A DNA stretch of 27,546 nucleotides from DASYZQ01 sp035946175 (GCA_035946175.1 DASYZQ010000038.1:1-27546); one strand, 5' to 3'. Counted from the stretch's first letter, positions 7,183 through 15,185 are shown. The notes: a model not told the origin generated them from the letters alone. Program-made: numbers and translations.

Positions 7183-8320
7183 CACAGCCAGTAACTATGC
7201 TTGGCGGCGACTGATAGCCACGGAAAGCCAACTTTTTCTAACGAGACATGGCTTATTTTCTAGTGAACACGCTATCGCAATTCGTAAGATACTTCGCGGC
7301 TGTCCTATTGTGCGCGTTTCCCATCAACCAAATTTATTTGCTGCACTTAATATAACGGGCCTGCTGGTTTGGGCGAAAAAAGTGGCTAGAGACATCGGGG
7401 GAGTGGTCGTATATGTTGGGCTAGATTACGACGAGGCCAATGATCAAAGGTTTAGGTCAGCGCTCCTACCGCCGCTATCCAATGCGCATCTCATTCACAT
7501 GAGCCATATAGCTCGCAAGTATAGACACCGAATTGCGTATGCCGTTCCAATACCTACCGGCACTTGTCTGGATGCTTCGATGATGTTGTACGACCAATCT
7601 ATACGACACTATAGTGCAAGGCTCAACCTCCAGCCGTATCGTACTGGATTTGCTATATCTATGCGCAGACAGCTTCAGCTATCTTGGTCATTAATTGATT
7701 TTAATATGACATATTTAGAGTGGTGTTCGCGGTCGCTCGGCGGACAATGTATACTTTTTATTCCCGCCTCTTCCTATGTTTGTTCTATGGGCCCGGCAAT
7801 TAATCAGCTTATAAGAGAGATACTTGAAGCAGATGGCATGCTAGACCGACAACTTGTATGGAGGGTGTGCCCTAGTTGTTTTATGCGTGTTGCTCTATCT
7901 CTAGTCAACGGCCGGATACTCAAAGCTCGGTGGTTCTGTACTGCTTGTAAGTTGAGCCAGACAGAAGAGCTTGAATGGGGGCTAACAGCCTATGAAGATA
8001 AGCCTGCCTTTGTGCCGCGCGTGTTGCTGTGTGACATGATTGACCTTCGTATACTCCAGACTGGGGTGAGCGTTAGCTATGGTTCGAGTGAGGGGCATCT
8101 TCTTCGAGCAAAAACGATGTATGAACGAATGCATCTATCTCAACCGGCAACTCATGATTTCCTCTGGGCACCTCAAAATATGCATTTTGTGCCTTCACAA
8201 TTCTTGAATCATAATCTGTGGGAACGCGGCAGGTTTAGCACGCCCCTTTATTTATCACTTTTTGGGCAACAAAAAATTTGTAAAGAAGTTTTTGATATCC
8301 CCCTAAACCCTATGCCATAA
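7175..8320 (+). CDS. Unrecognised enzyme-like protein with a zinc ribbon, distantly BshC-like
   Basis: This 381-residue soluble protein has no family I can name with confidence. Visible features: the motif VSHQPNLFAALNITG (residues 48-62), a strand-acidic segment YVGLDYDEANDQRFR (80-94), a four-Cys zinc ribbon (Cys232/Cys235 in CPSC, Cys255/Cys258 in CTAC), and a Gly/Ser-rich segment SYGSSEGHLLRAK (301-313). A HQP-type loop, an acidic Asp cluster and a late Gly-rich motif recall BshC, the cysteine-adding enzyme of bacillithiol synthesis, and more loosely a class I synthetase Rossmann fold, but the match is by eye and distant. It is divergent from the TrmB regulator and ends in a small convergent gap with rpsI. 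Codon use (many ATA and AGA/CGA) looks less biased than in the ribosomal genes. Confidence 0.7.
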   Translation: MYSTASNYAWRRLIATESQLFLTRHGLFSSEHAIAIRKILRGCPIVRVSHQPNLFAALNITGLLVWAKKVARDIGGVVVYVGLDYDEANDQRFRSALLPPLSNAHLIHMSHIARKYRHRIAYAVPIPTGTCLDASMMLYDQSIRHYSARLNLQPYRTGFAISMRRQLQLSWSLIDFNMTYLEWCSRSLGGQCILFIPASSYVCSMGPAINQLIREILEADGMLDRQLVWRVCPSCFMRVALSLVNGRILKARWFCTACKLSQTEELEWGLTAYEDKPAFVPRVLLCDMIDLRILQTGVSVSYGSSEGHLLRAKTMYERMHLSQPATHDFLWAPQNMHFVPSQFLNHNLWERGRFSTPLYLSLFGQQKICKEVFDIPLNPMP

Positions 8321-8323
8321 CTT

Positions 8324-8340
8324 ACCTATCGGCAGTAGGT
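8324..8340. terminator. Weak bidirectional hairpin between converging genes
   Basis: ACCTA (8324-8328) pairs with TAGGT (8336-8340), extendable by one T-G pair, in the 34-nt gap between the rightward gene and the end of rpsI. There is no T-run on either side, so its ability to terminate is doubtful. Confidence 0.3.
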
Positions 8341-8354
8341 GTTACGCGGCGACT

Positions 8355-8756
8355 CTATCGCTTTGTAAACTGCCGCTTCTTTCGGGCGCCCTTGAGGCCG
8401 AACTTCTTGCGTTCTTTTTCTCTTGGATCACGGCCAAGCAGCTCAGCCCGGCGCAGTGTGCCTTTGAGGTCATCGTTCATGAGTGCCAGGGCCTTGGCAA
8501 TCCCGAGACGGATAGCGTCAACTTGACCGGAGTGGCCGCCGCCAGCGACCTTTACGGAGATATCGAACTTGTTTTCAATGCCAAGCGCAACAAATGGCTT
8601 CTGTAAATCACTCTGCAGGTAAGTGCTTCCTGCCAAGTAGTCCTCGGCTGGTTTGCCGTTGATTGAAACGGTGCCCTTGCCGCCGTTGAGGCGTACTCGG
8701 GCCGTAGCGGTTTTGCGTCGTCCGAGAGCATAGAAGTAGTTATCGGCCTTTGTCAT
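8355..8756 (-). CDS. rpsI: Ribosomal protein S9
   Basis: S9 belongs to the head of the 30S subunit, and its basic C-terminal tail reaches the P-site tRNA. The 133-residue product starts YFYALGRRKTATARVRL, has the typical VAGGGHSGQVDAIRLGIA core and ends KKRQFTKR with the terminal Lys-Arg kept. Shine-Dalgarno AAGGAG is spaced 6 nt from the ATG. It overlaps rplM by 4 nt (ATGA) and is the last gene of the leftward secY/rpoA cluster. Confidence 0.97.
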   Translation of the reverse strand: MTKADNYFYALGRRKTATARVRLNGGKGTVSINGKPAEDYLAGSTYLQSDLQKPFVALGIENKFDISVKVAGGGHSGQVDAIRLGIAKALALMNDDLKGTLRRAELLGRDPREKERKKFGLKGARKKRQFTKR

Positions 8757-9199
8757 GCTTTACTCCTTTTTGTCGAGATCATCTTGGGTTTCTGGGCATC
8801 GTGTTCGTGTGCTTCACCACTGTATATTTTAAGGCGAGCCAATCGTCCACTACGAAGCTTGTTGACTGGCAACATGCCACGGACTGCATGATACACCACA
8901 TCTGTTGAATGACCACCTTCAAGCTTGGCTTTCAGGCTCGTTTCTTTCAACCCACCGGGGTAACCGCTGTGGCGATAATATATCTTTTGCTGCTGTTTGT
9001 CACCGGTTACGACTAATTTATCGGCGTTAATAATGATGACATAGTCTCCGCAATCGATGTGCTTGGTGAACATCGGTTTCTCTTTGCCGGTGAGCAGCGT
9101 GGCAGCCTTGGTCGATAACCGGCCCAACGGTGTTTCTGTTGCATCAAGCACGTACCAATCGCGGGTTACATCACTCGGTTTGGCGCTATATGTCTTCAT
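8753..9199 (-). CDS. rplM: Ribosomal protein L13
   Basis: L13 is an early-assembling 50S protein. The 148-residue product shows WYVLDATETPLGRLST, the DYVIIINADK strand and the GGLKETSLK and AVRGMLPVNKLR motifs. AAGGAAA lies a few bases before the ATG. The gene overlaps rplQ and rpsI by 4 nt on either side, so the three are translationally coupled. Joining the L13-S9 pair directly to rpoA-rplQ is seen in many compact bacterial genomes. Confidence 0.97.
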   Translation of the reverse strand: MKTYSAKPSDVTRDWYVLDATETPLGRLSTKAATLLTGKEKPMFTKHIDCGDYVIIINADKLVVTGDKQQQKIYYRHSGYPGGLKETSLKAKLEGGHSTDVVYHAVRGMLPVNKLRSGRLARLKIYSGEAHEHDAQKPKMISTKRSKA

Positions 9200-9624
9200 G
9201 CGGTTTCCTTTTCAGCTTTGACTGGCTTGGCTATATCCGCCGGTTTGGCAACTGGTGCCTCTGCCAGATCGTCAACAAAATCGACACGGGCCAGCTGGGC
9301 GCTGTCACCGCGGCGTAGCCGCGTTCTTTCGATGCGTAGGTGCCCGCTATTCCGATTTGCTAACTTGGGAGCGATCTGGTCGACTAATTTATGGGCACTC
9401 TCTACGGTATGTAAGCTGGCAATCACTTGCCGGCGGTTATGAAGTCCGCCCTTTTTTGCTTTAGTGATCAGTTTTTCGAAATACGGCAAGAGCTCCTTAG
9501 CCTTCGGTAGGGTTGTCTCAATCGACTCGTGTTGAACGAGTGATTCCGCCAAACCCTGCAGAAGCGCTTCACGTTGGTCGCGCTCGCGATGTAGTTTCCT
9601 CCCCTGATAACCGTGACGATGCAT
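9196..9624 (-). CDS. rplQ: Ribosomal protein L17
   Basis: L17 lies near the 50S exit-tunnel surface. The 142-residue product has GYQGRKLHRERDQREALLQG, the central LHTVESAHKLVDQIAP and the LRIERTRLRRGDSAQLARVDFVD end of the fold. A ~20-residue Ala/Lys/Pro/Glu tail follows (AEAPVAKPADIAKPVKAEKE). Its AGGT Shine-Dalgarno overlaps the rpoA stop 8 nt upstream. Confidence 0.96.
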   Translation of the reverse strand: MHRHGYQGRKLHRERDQREALLQGLAESLVQHESIETTLPKAKELLPYFEKLITKAKKGGLHNRRQVIASLHTVESAHKLVDQIAPKLANRNSGHLRIERTRLRRGDSAQLARVDFVDDLAEAPVAKPADIAKPVKAEKETA

Positions 9625-9632
9625 GATGTTAC

Positions 9633-10583
9633 CTATAGCTCCAGTTCGGCCAATTTTTCCTTTACTTCCTCTAACGCTTTGCTGCCGAAGCCTTTCAGGT
9701 CACGCAATTCCACGTCACTGAGGCTGAACAGGTCCCTGATGGTATGAATGTCATTATTGATAAGTGCGTTAGTGGTGCGTGCTGATAGGTTGAGATCCTC
9801 GATCGAGGTGTTCAGTGCGCCAGGTTCGTCACCACTGATGACAGCAGGATTACCGGCAGCGTTGTTGGCGGGCATCAGGTTTTCGCCTGCTTCGAGCCGC
9901 GTTTTACCGGCGAGTGAGGTATATTGGTTGACCAGAATGGCTGAAGCTTCCTCAAAAGCATCACGGGGGGTAATTGATCCGTCGGTTTCGACGGTGATCA
10001 GAAGCCGGTCCAGGTCGGTCATCTGGCCTACACGGGTATTCTCTACCTTGTAGCGGACGCGAAGAACCGGGCTGAATCTGGCATCGAGTGCCACAAAATC
10101 GCTGGCCTTTTTCGCGCTGCTTTCGTCAACAGATCGATAGCCACGGCCGGTTTCAACGACTAGGTCCATGGTGAACTTGGCTTTGTCGCCGTCAAGAGTC
10201 GCAATAACATGATCCGGATCAACGACTTCAACATCGGCGTTCACTTGGATATCTTTAGCGGTTAGTTTGCCCTTACCTTCTTTGACGACACGTAGCGTTT
10301 GCGGCTCGTCGCTGAAGATGCGGAAACGGACGCCCTTCAGGTTAAGCATGATATCAACGATATCTTCCTTGACGTGATCAATGGTAGTAAATTCGTGTGT
10401 AGCGCCATCGATACGAAAGCTAGTGACCGCTGCTCCTGAAATGCTGCTGAGCAGTACACGGCGTAAACTATTGCCAAGGGTCATACCGTAGCCGCTATGC
10501 AGCGGCTCGACAACAAACGTTGCTTGCGTACTGCTGTGCTCGTCAACTTGTACGAGACCAGGTGTATGAATCATTTTTGACAT
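9633..10583 (-). CDS. rpoA: RNA polymerase alpha subunit
   Basis: Alpha dimerises to nucleate RNA polymerase assembly and contacts promoter DNA and activators. The 316-residue protein has a complete N-terminal domain (LHSGYGMTLGNSLRRVLLSS around residue 28-47; later DLDRLLITVETDGSITP) and a complete C-terminal domain with IEDLNLSARTTNALINNDI and DLKGFGSKALEEV, so UP-element binding should be possible. AGGGAGG precedes the ATG. It sits between rpsD and rplQ in the standard order. Confidence 0.98.
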   Translation of the reverse strand: MSKMIHTPGLVQVDEHSSTQATFVVEPLHSGYGMTLGNSLRRVLLSSISGAAVTSFRIDGATHEFTTIDHVKEDIVDIMLNLKGVRFRIFSDEPQTLRVVKEGKGKLTAKDIQVNADVEVVDPDHVIATLDGDKAKFTMDLVVETGRGYRSVDESSAKKASDFVALDARFSPVLRVRYKVENTRVGQMTDLDRLLITVETDGSITPRDAFEEASAILVNQYTSLAGKTRLEAGENLMPANNAAGNPAVISGDEPGALNTSIEDLNLSARTTNALINNDIHTIRDLFSLSDVELRDLKGFGSKALEEVKEKLAELEL

Positions 10584-10601
10584 AGCGCTATTTTTCCTCC
10601 C

Positions 10602-11222
10602 TTAGCGTGAGTAGTATTCTACAATTAATTGCTCATTGATATCTGGTTCAGCTTCATCGCGACTCGGTATACCGATTACCGAAAATCCAACTTTTTTACG
10701 GTCTACTTTCAACCAAGCCGGTATAGCCTGTGGTGCTGGGCTCGTATCGTCAAGTTGCTTGAAGTAGACTGTCTGTTTGCTAGCTGGGCGTACACTGACG
10801 GCGTCTGTCGCGCGTAGCCGTATTGATGGTATGTCTACTCGTCTGCCATTCAATATGAAGTGCCCATGGGTAACTAATTGACGGGCAGCCCGTCTTGACG
10901 GGGCAAATCCTGCGCGATAGACAGCATTGTCCAGGCGGCGTTCAAGCAGCTGCAATAGTACCGCACCTGCTTGGCCATGTTGCCGACTGGCTTCTTTCAT
11001 CAAGTTGCTAAATTGCCGCTCCAACAATCCGTAAAGCCGCTTAACCTTCTGCTTCTCACGAAGCTGCAGTGCATATTGGCTGTTCTTGGCTCGGCCGCTG
11101 AAACGACCGGTGTGTTGCCCGGGCAGGGCAGTACGCTTCACCAGGGCTTTATGGGCCTTGGGATGCAGTGCATAGCCTTCCCGGCGTGACATTTTTACGA
11201 TTGATTGAGTATCTCGTGCCAT
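10602..11222 (-). CDS. rpsD: Ribosomal protein S4 (zinc-free form)
   Basis: S4 nucleates 30S body assembly by binding 16S rRNA. The 206-residue product has the N-terminal SRREGYALHPK and FSGRAKNSQYALQLREKQKV segments, the S4 domain RRLDNAVYRAGFAPSRRAARQLVTHGH, and the C-terminal INEQLIVEYYSR. The N-terminal four-Cys zinc cluster of some S4 proteins is absent: the product contains no cysteine. It follows rpsK after 22 nt. Confidence 0.97.
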   Translation of the reverse strand: MARDTQSIVKMSRREGYALHPKAHKALVKRTALPGQHTGRFSGRAKNSQYALQLREKQKVKRLYGLLERQFSNLMKEASRQHGQAGAVLLQLLERRLDNAVYRAGFAPSRRAARQLVTHGHFILNGRRVDIPSIRLRATDAVSVRPASKQTVYFKQLDDTSPAPQAIPAWLKVDRKKVGFSVIGIPSRDEAEPDINEQLIVEYYSR

Positions 11223-11244
11223 ATGTAATTCTTAAAGGCCCTTT

Positions 11245-11682
11245 CTATACGCGACGTGCCTTGCGTGGACGAACTCCACCGTGCGGTATTCCGGTTACAT
11301 CCTTCAGGCTGTCAACCTGAAACCCTAAATTGTGAAGCGCCCGTACTGCCGCATCTCTGCCGAGGCCAATGCCACGGACATATACGTCGGCTTTAGTGAG
11401 ACCGTATAGCTGTTTGGCAGCCTGGCCAGCTCGCTCTGAAGCTATTTGTGCGGCATATGCTGTGCCCTTCTTGGAGCCGCGAAAGCCGCAACTGCCGGCG
11501 CTGGCAGCACTCAGGGTATTGCCCTTATCATCGGTAAAAGTGATGAGCGTGTTATTGAAAGTTGCGAGCACGTGCACCTGGCCTTGAGTGACGGTACGCT
11601 TGGCTTTCTTTTTCTTGGCCGGTGCAGCCTGTACCGCTGCCGATACTGCTGCTTCTTCTGGTTTTGCTACTTCTTCTGCCAT
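11245..11682 (-). CDS. rpsK: Ribosomal protein S11
   Basis: S11 lies on the 30S platform near the mRNA exit. The core is standard (GQVHVLATFNNTLITFTDDK; GSRKGT-like GFRGSKKGTAYAAQ; GIGLGRDAAVRAL). The 145 residues include an extra ~30-residue Ala/Glu/Lys N-terminal extension. The C-terminal loop reads IPHGGVRPRK where most bacteria have IPHNGCRPPK, so the Asn and Cys are replaced. GAGGAAA precedes the ATG. Confidence 0.96.
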   Translation of the reverse strand: MAEEVAKPEEAAVSAAVQAAPAKKKKAKRTVTQGQVHVLATFNNTLITFTDDKGNTLSAASAGSCGFRGSKKGTAYAAQIASERAGQAAKQLYGLTKADVYVRGIGLGRDAAVRALHNLGFQVDSLKDVTGIPHGGVRPRKARRV

Positions 11683-11697
11683 GGAATTTCCTCGTTT

Positions 11698-12084
11698 TTA
11701 CGTCTTTGACGGCGCTTTCTTAGCTGTACCGCCGACAGTCACACGGCGTCCACGCCGGGTTCGGGCGTTGGTCTTGGTACGCTGTCCCCGGCTGGGTAGG
11801 TTAACTTTATGTCGCAATCCCCGGTAAGCATTGATATCTTTCAAACGCTTGATGTTACCACTGACAATGCGTTGCAGCTCACCCTCAACGGTGTAATGTT
11901 CATTAATAACTTCTTGGATGCGGGCTATTTCAGTGTCGGTCAAATCTTTGACGCGAACAGTTGGGTCGATTTTAGCCGCTGTCAATATGCGTTGACTTGT
12001 CTTTGGTCCGATGCCGTAGATATACGTCAGAGAAACCCATGTTTGCTTTTCCGAAGGAATGGTAACACCAGAAATCCGTGCCAT
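11698..12084 (-). CDS. rpsM: Ribosomal protein S13
   Basis: S13 sits in the 30S head and bridges to the 50S and the P-site tRNA. The 128-residue protein starts MARISGVTIPSEKQTWVSLT, has the helix-two-turn-helix YGIGPKTSQRIL, and ends with the basic TKTNARTRRGRR tail plus a short Lys-rich extension. It starts 7 nt after the rpmJ stop, with GGGG spanning the rpmJ stop region as the only possible Shine-Dalgarno. Confidence 0.96.
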   Translation of the reverse strand: MARISGVTIPSEKQTWVSLTYIYGIGPKTSQRILTAAKIDPTVRVKDLTDTEIARIQEVINEHYTVEGELQRIVSGNIKRLKDINAYRGLRHKVNLPSRGQRTKTNARTRRGRRVTVGGTAKKAPSKT

Positions 12085-12091
12085 ATTCTAT

Positions 12092-12208
12092 CTACCCCTG
12101 ACGCTGCTTATGCCGCGGCTTCAGTTTATTAATAACGTAGACACGTCCTTTACGTCGGACTATCTTGTCGTCGGAACTGATCTTCTTTACACTTGCACGT
12201 ACTTTCAT
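12092..12208 (-). CDS. rpmJ: Ribosomal protein L36 (zinc-free form)
   Basis: A 38-residue frame in the expected place between infA and rpsM encodes MKVRASVKKISSDDK, then IVRRKGRVYVI and the end KPRHKQRQG. This is unmistakably L36, a small 50S protein at the GTPase-centre side. Of the usual CCCH zinc ligands, the three cysteines are replaced (Ser, Asp and Asn at the equivalent places) and only a His near the end remains, so it should not bind zinc. AAGGAG lies 12 nt upstream; an alternative in-frame ATG 9 nt earlier would be too close to it. Confidence 0.95.
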   Translation of the reverse strand: MKVRASVKKISSDDKIVRRKGRVYVINKLKPRHKQRQG

Positions 12209-12247
12209 ACGGATCATTGCTCCTTCTGGTGCCAATGACACACTGCC

Positions 12248-12469
12248 CTAAGATTTGCGGTAGGTGATTCTGCCCTTCGTAAGATCGTACGGGGTCAACT
12301 CAACCGTAACGCTGTCACCTGGTACGATACGAATGTAGTGTTTTCGCATCTTACCGGCAACGTGAGCTATTATCTGGTGGCCGTTCTCAAGGCTAACCCG
12401 AAACTGAGTGCCAGGTAAGGTCTCAGTTATGGTTCCCGTCAACTCAATGACTTCCTTATTTGCCGCCAT
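12248..12469 (-). CDS. infA: Translation initiation factor IF-1
   Basis: IF-1 binds the 30S A site during initiation. With ATG 12469 the product is 73 residues with the OB-fold sequence VIELTGTITETLPGTQFRV, GHQIIAHVAGKMRKHYIRI and GDSVTVELTPYDLTKGRI. A TTG at 12478 would add three residues (MLY), but the ATG is the normal family start and lies 15 nt after a TATAAT box. There is no Shine-Dalgarno. The gene heads its own unit, separated from secY by 96 nt; adk and map, usual here in many bacteria, are absent. Confidence 0.96.
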   Translation of the reverse strand: MAANKEVIELTGTITETLPGTQFRVSLENGHQIIAHVAGKMRKHYIRIVPGDSVTVELTPYDLTKGRITYRKS

Positions 12470-12484
12470 ATATAACAAGTGATA

Positions 12485-12513
12485 ATTATACCAATCAAAG
12501 AGAGCAATTACAA
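12485..12513 (-). promoter_or_regulatory. infA: Near-consensus promoter of infA-rpmJ-rpsM-rpsK-rpsD-rpoA
   Basis: On the minus strand -35 TTGTAA (12513-12508), a 17-nt spacer and a perfect -10 TATAAT (12490-12485). The start codon follows 15 nt after the -10, so the leader should be about 8 nt, too short for a normal Shine-Dalgarno. This is one of the best promoters in the window. Confidence 0.7.
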
Positions 12514-12527
12514 CACTTTTTATAAAC

Positions 12528-12546
12528 TTGTCTTATTTTGAGACAA
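12528..12546 (-). terminator. Weak hairpin after secY
   Basis: TTGTCT (12528-12533) and AGACAA (12541-12546) are perfect 6-bp arms with a 7-nt loop, 20 nt after the secY stop. On the minus strand it is followed by GTTTATAAAAAG, not a clean T-run. The stem is AT-rich, so termination is probably partial. Confidence 0.3.
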
Positions 12547-12565
12547 AATTGGTTCTCGACCCCAC

Positions 12566-14062
12566 TTAGCGGGTTGTGTTACGACGGGGGCGCAGGCGGC
12601 TAAAAAACTGCTTTTTTGGACTTTCCACCGCTTCTGGTCCCATATCATGGAAGAAATCTGGCTTGCTGTATTGGTCGTAGGTTACCATGAGCGCCCTTGA
12701 TTCGACCGCTCGCAGTGTTTCGAGCGATACCGATACGAGGATCAGTACACTAGTACCGCCCAAGGCGATATTGGCATTCAGAAATGCTTGTGCCACGATA
12801 GGGACGATGGCAAGCAGCCCCAGACTCATTGCTCCAAACAATGTCAGACGGTTAACAATTTTACCGAGGTGTTTTTCGGTCTGAGTGCCCGATCGCACAC
12901 CTTCTATAAAGCCCCCTTGCTTCTGAAGGTTTTCGGCAATTTCCTTGCTATTGAACGTTACACTTGTATAGAAGAAGGTAAATACAAAGACCAGCAAAAA
13001 GTAGGTAACAGGATAGATGTATGGGTGCCAACCACCGGCTGCGAATGAGGTTGCTGATGGTGTCTGAAACCATGTAGTGAGGTTGGTGCCAATGTGTTGT
13101 AGCCGTAGGCTGTGGTTGTGGGCCAGTAGCTGCCCAAGGAAGCTCGGCACGCTCAAGAAGGCCACGGCGAAGATAATCGGCACAACGCCGGCTCCGATGA
13201 GTTTTATCGGTAGTACTGTTGTCACGCCGCCGTAAATACGATTCCCCTGGATACGTTTGGCGTAGTTAACGGTAATACGACGGGCGGCCTCATTGAGCAT
13301 CACGACGAGCCAGGTGAGTATGACGATAGCCAAAATGATCAGCAACAGGTAAATTGCTCCTCGCTCGCTGATTGGTAGTTTGTGTCCGAATAGTACCCAC
13401 TTATTGCTCTTATTGACTACCGAATTGACCAGCTGGCTGGCGGTAGTTGGCAAGCCGCTGACGATACCCACAGTTATAAGTAGCGAAATACCATTGCCGA
13501 TGCTTTGCTCGGTAATGAGTTCACCCAGCCACATGAGGAGCATAGAGCCACCGGCTAGAGAGGCAACCATTAAGACCCACTGCAGGATCGATGTATGGGC
13601 GGTAATATCGCCGATACCCCCGATACTCTGAGCGGTTTCCCGGATGAGATAGATTGCGCCAACTGACTGTACGGCTGCCAATGGGAATGTCAGTATTCGG
13701 GTATATTGGTTGATACGCCGTTGCCCATATTCCCCTTCTTTATGCAATGCTTCAAGCCGTGGAATGGCTTTGGTGAGCAGCTGCATAATAATCGAAGCAT
13801 TGATATATGGCCCAAGACCGAGGATCATGATGGAAAAGTTTGCTAATGCTCCACCCGACAGGACATTGATGAAACTCAAGAGCTGGGGAGTGTTAGAAGA
13901 AGTAAATAGATTCTGCAATACTTCTTGTAGGGTTTGGGGATTACTAATTGGTACCGGAATGTGAGCCATGATCCGGAAGACCAGCAAAATACCCAATACC
14001 ACGAGGATGCGCTTACGCATTTCATGATGACCTAAAGAACGCCAGATAACCTTCCAGTTCAT
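12566..14062 (-). CDS. secY: Protein translocase subunit SecY
   Basis: SecY is the channel of the Sec translocon in the inner membrane. About ten hydrophobic segments are present, with the conserved VLSGGALANFSIMILGLGPYI region (TM2, plug side), the EGEYGQRRINQYTR loop and the cytosolic GNRIYGG(V)TTVLPIKLIGAG segment. At 498 residues it is longer than the usual 420-445. The extra length includes an enlarged external loop around residues 315-350 (rich in His, Ser, Thr) and a basic C-terminal tail with Arg/Lys clusters. It is separated from rplO by four unrelated genes on both strands. Confidence 0.97.
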   Translation of the reverse strand: MNWKVIWRSLGHHEMRKRILVVLGILLVFRIMAHIPVPISNPQTLQEVLQNLFTSSNTPQLLSFINVLSGGALANFSIMILGLGPYINASIIMQLLTKAIPRLEALHKEGEYGQRRINQYTRILTFPLAAVQSVGAIYLIRETAQSIGGIGDITAHTSILQWVLMVASLAGGSMLLMWLGELITEQSIGNGISLLITVGIVSGLPTTASQLVNSVVNKSNKWVLFGHKLPISERGAIYLLLIILAIVILTWLVVMLNEAARRITVNYAKRIQGNRIYGGVTTVLPIKLIGAGVVPIIFAVAFLSVPSFLGQLLAHNHSLRLQHIGTNLTTWFQTPSATSFAAGGWHPYIYPVTYFLLVFVFTFFYTSVTFNSKEIAENLQKQGGFIEGVRSGTQTEKHLGKIVNRLTLFGAMSLGLLAIVPIVAQAFLNANIALGGTSVLILVSVSLETLRAVESRALMVTYDQYSKPDFFHDMGPEAVESPKKQFFSRLRPRRNTTR

Positions 14063-14102
14063 GGTTTTAGATATTCCACATACTCATGCTATTACTGCAC
14101 GT

Positions 14103-14108
14103 AGTATA
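14103..14108 (-). promoter_or_regulatory. secY: Candidate -10 of the secY promoter
   Basis: TATACT on the minus strand, 40 nt before the secY ATG; the -35 is not recognisable. It lies in the 166-nt gap between the divergent secY and glycosyltransferase genes, which must hold a promoter because the inserted genes cut secY off from the rplC-rplO unit. Confidence 0.4.
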
Positions 14109-14172
14109 CAGATTCGCTTCCATTTCTGCTATCGATTCCCAATGTTTGCTGGAACGGCCGTACTATAGTGAC

Positions 14173-14201
14173 TTGCTTACAGGGGTACTCTAGGTTATTA
14201 T
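14173..14201 (+). promoter_or_regulatory. Promoter of the GT2 glycosyltransferase gene
   Basis: -35 TTGCTT (14173-14178), 17-nt spacer, -10 TATTAT (14196-14201). Predicted start near 14208, about 20 nt before GTG 14229, leaving room for the GAGAGG Shine-Dalgarno. Confidence 0.55.
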
Positions 14202-14228
14202 TAGGCTGTAACCAGAGAGGTGTTCAAG

Positions 14229-15185
14229 GTGAAGCTTGTTATATTTGTTCCTTGTTTGAATGAGGAGCAGACATTGCCGACCGTATTGCGAAGTATCCCC
14301 AAGAAAATTGCGGGTATCGATGAGATCGAGATACTTGTTGTTGACGATGGCTGTACTGATGGCACCGTAGCTGTCGCCAGGCGAAATGGTGTTAAGCACT
14401 TTGTGCATCATAGGCGCAACATGGGATTAAGCACTTCCTTCAAAGACGGGCTGAATCGGGCCTTGCAACTAGGCGCAGATATTATTGTTCTGACAGACGG
14501 GGACAATCAGTACCCGCAGGAGCGTATTCCCGAGCTGATACGCCCTATCCAAGATGGTTGGGCCGATACGGTGATTGCTGATCGCCAAATAGAAACTATT
14601 GATCACTTTACGCCGACCAAGAAATTTCTGCAGCATTTCGGTACTAAGGTACTGAACATGGCGGCCGGTACTACTATACCCGACGCTACGAGTGGATTCC
14701 GGGCTTACTCACGGAGCGCTGCCATGCAGCTGAATGTGATTGCGCGCTACAGCTTTGCTACCGAAACGGTCATTCAGGCCGCCCATAAACAGCAGGCTAT
14801 TGCGATTATTCCTATTAAGACCAACCCTAAAACCCGTGAGTCCCGGCAGTTCAAATCTTCCTGGCAGCACGTACGCAAATCCAGTATTACGATCATTCGG
14901 GCCTTTATAATGCATCAACCTTACGTAGTCTTTCTGACAATCGGTGTGGTGCTACTTATCGGCGGTTTGATCCCATTCGTCCATTACCTGATTTTGTACT
15001 TTACGACCAAAAATCCAAACGGGCCGCACCACTTGCAGTCGCTCATCATCGGAGCAGTTCTGCTCGTGGCCTCCTTTATAGCGTTCACGCTCGGTGTTAT
15101 TGCTGATCTTGTAAGAATCAACCGACTCCTTTTGGAAGATATTTTAGAACACCTCAAGCAAGCCAGATTCAATACGTCTAATTGA
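14229..15185 (+). CDS. GT2 glycosyltransferase, polyprenyl-phosphate sugar synthase-like
   Basis: This GT-A fold enzyme probably transfers a sugar from a nucleotide donor to a polyprenyl phosphate at the cytosolic membrane face. It shows the GT2 start LVIFVPCLNEEQTLP, the VVDDGCTDGT motif (about residue 38), the metal-binding TDGDNQYP (about 89-96) and DATSGFRAYSR. Two C-terminal hydrophobic segments (about residues 225-250 and 270-295) resemble those of DPM1/GtrB-like enzymes that keep the lipid product in the membrane. I prefer GTG 14229 (318 residues) over GTG 14220 because GAGAGG lies 8 nt before it. It converges with the GT-C-like gene and overlaps it by 8 bp. Donor sugar unknown. Confidence 0.87.
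   Translation: MKLVIFVPCLNEEQTLPTVLRSIPKKIAGIDEIEILVVDDGCTDGTVAVARRNGVKHFVHHRRNMGLSTSFKDGLNRALQLGADIIVLTDGDNQYPQERIPELIRPIQDGWADTVIADRQIETIDHFTPTKKFLQHFGTKVLNMAAGTTIPDATSGFRAYSRSAAMQLNVIARYSFATETVIQAAHKQQAIAIIPIKTNPKTRESRQFKSSWQHVRKSSITIIRAFIMHQPYVVFLTIGVVLLIGGLIPFVHYLILYFTTKNPNGPHHLQSLIIGAVLLVASFIAFTLGVIADLVRINRLLLEDILEHLKQARFNTSN

Noticed and set aside
7081..7185. 35-residue N-terminal extension of the TrmB protein
   Set aside because: It overlaps the divergent gene's start, spans the promoter region, and a -10 box lies just before ATG 7080.
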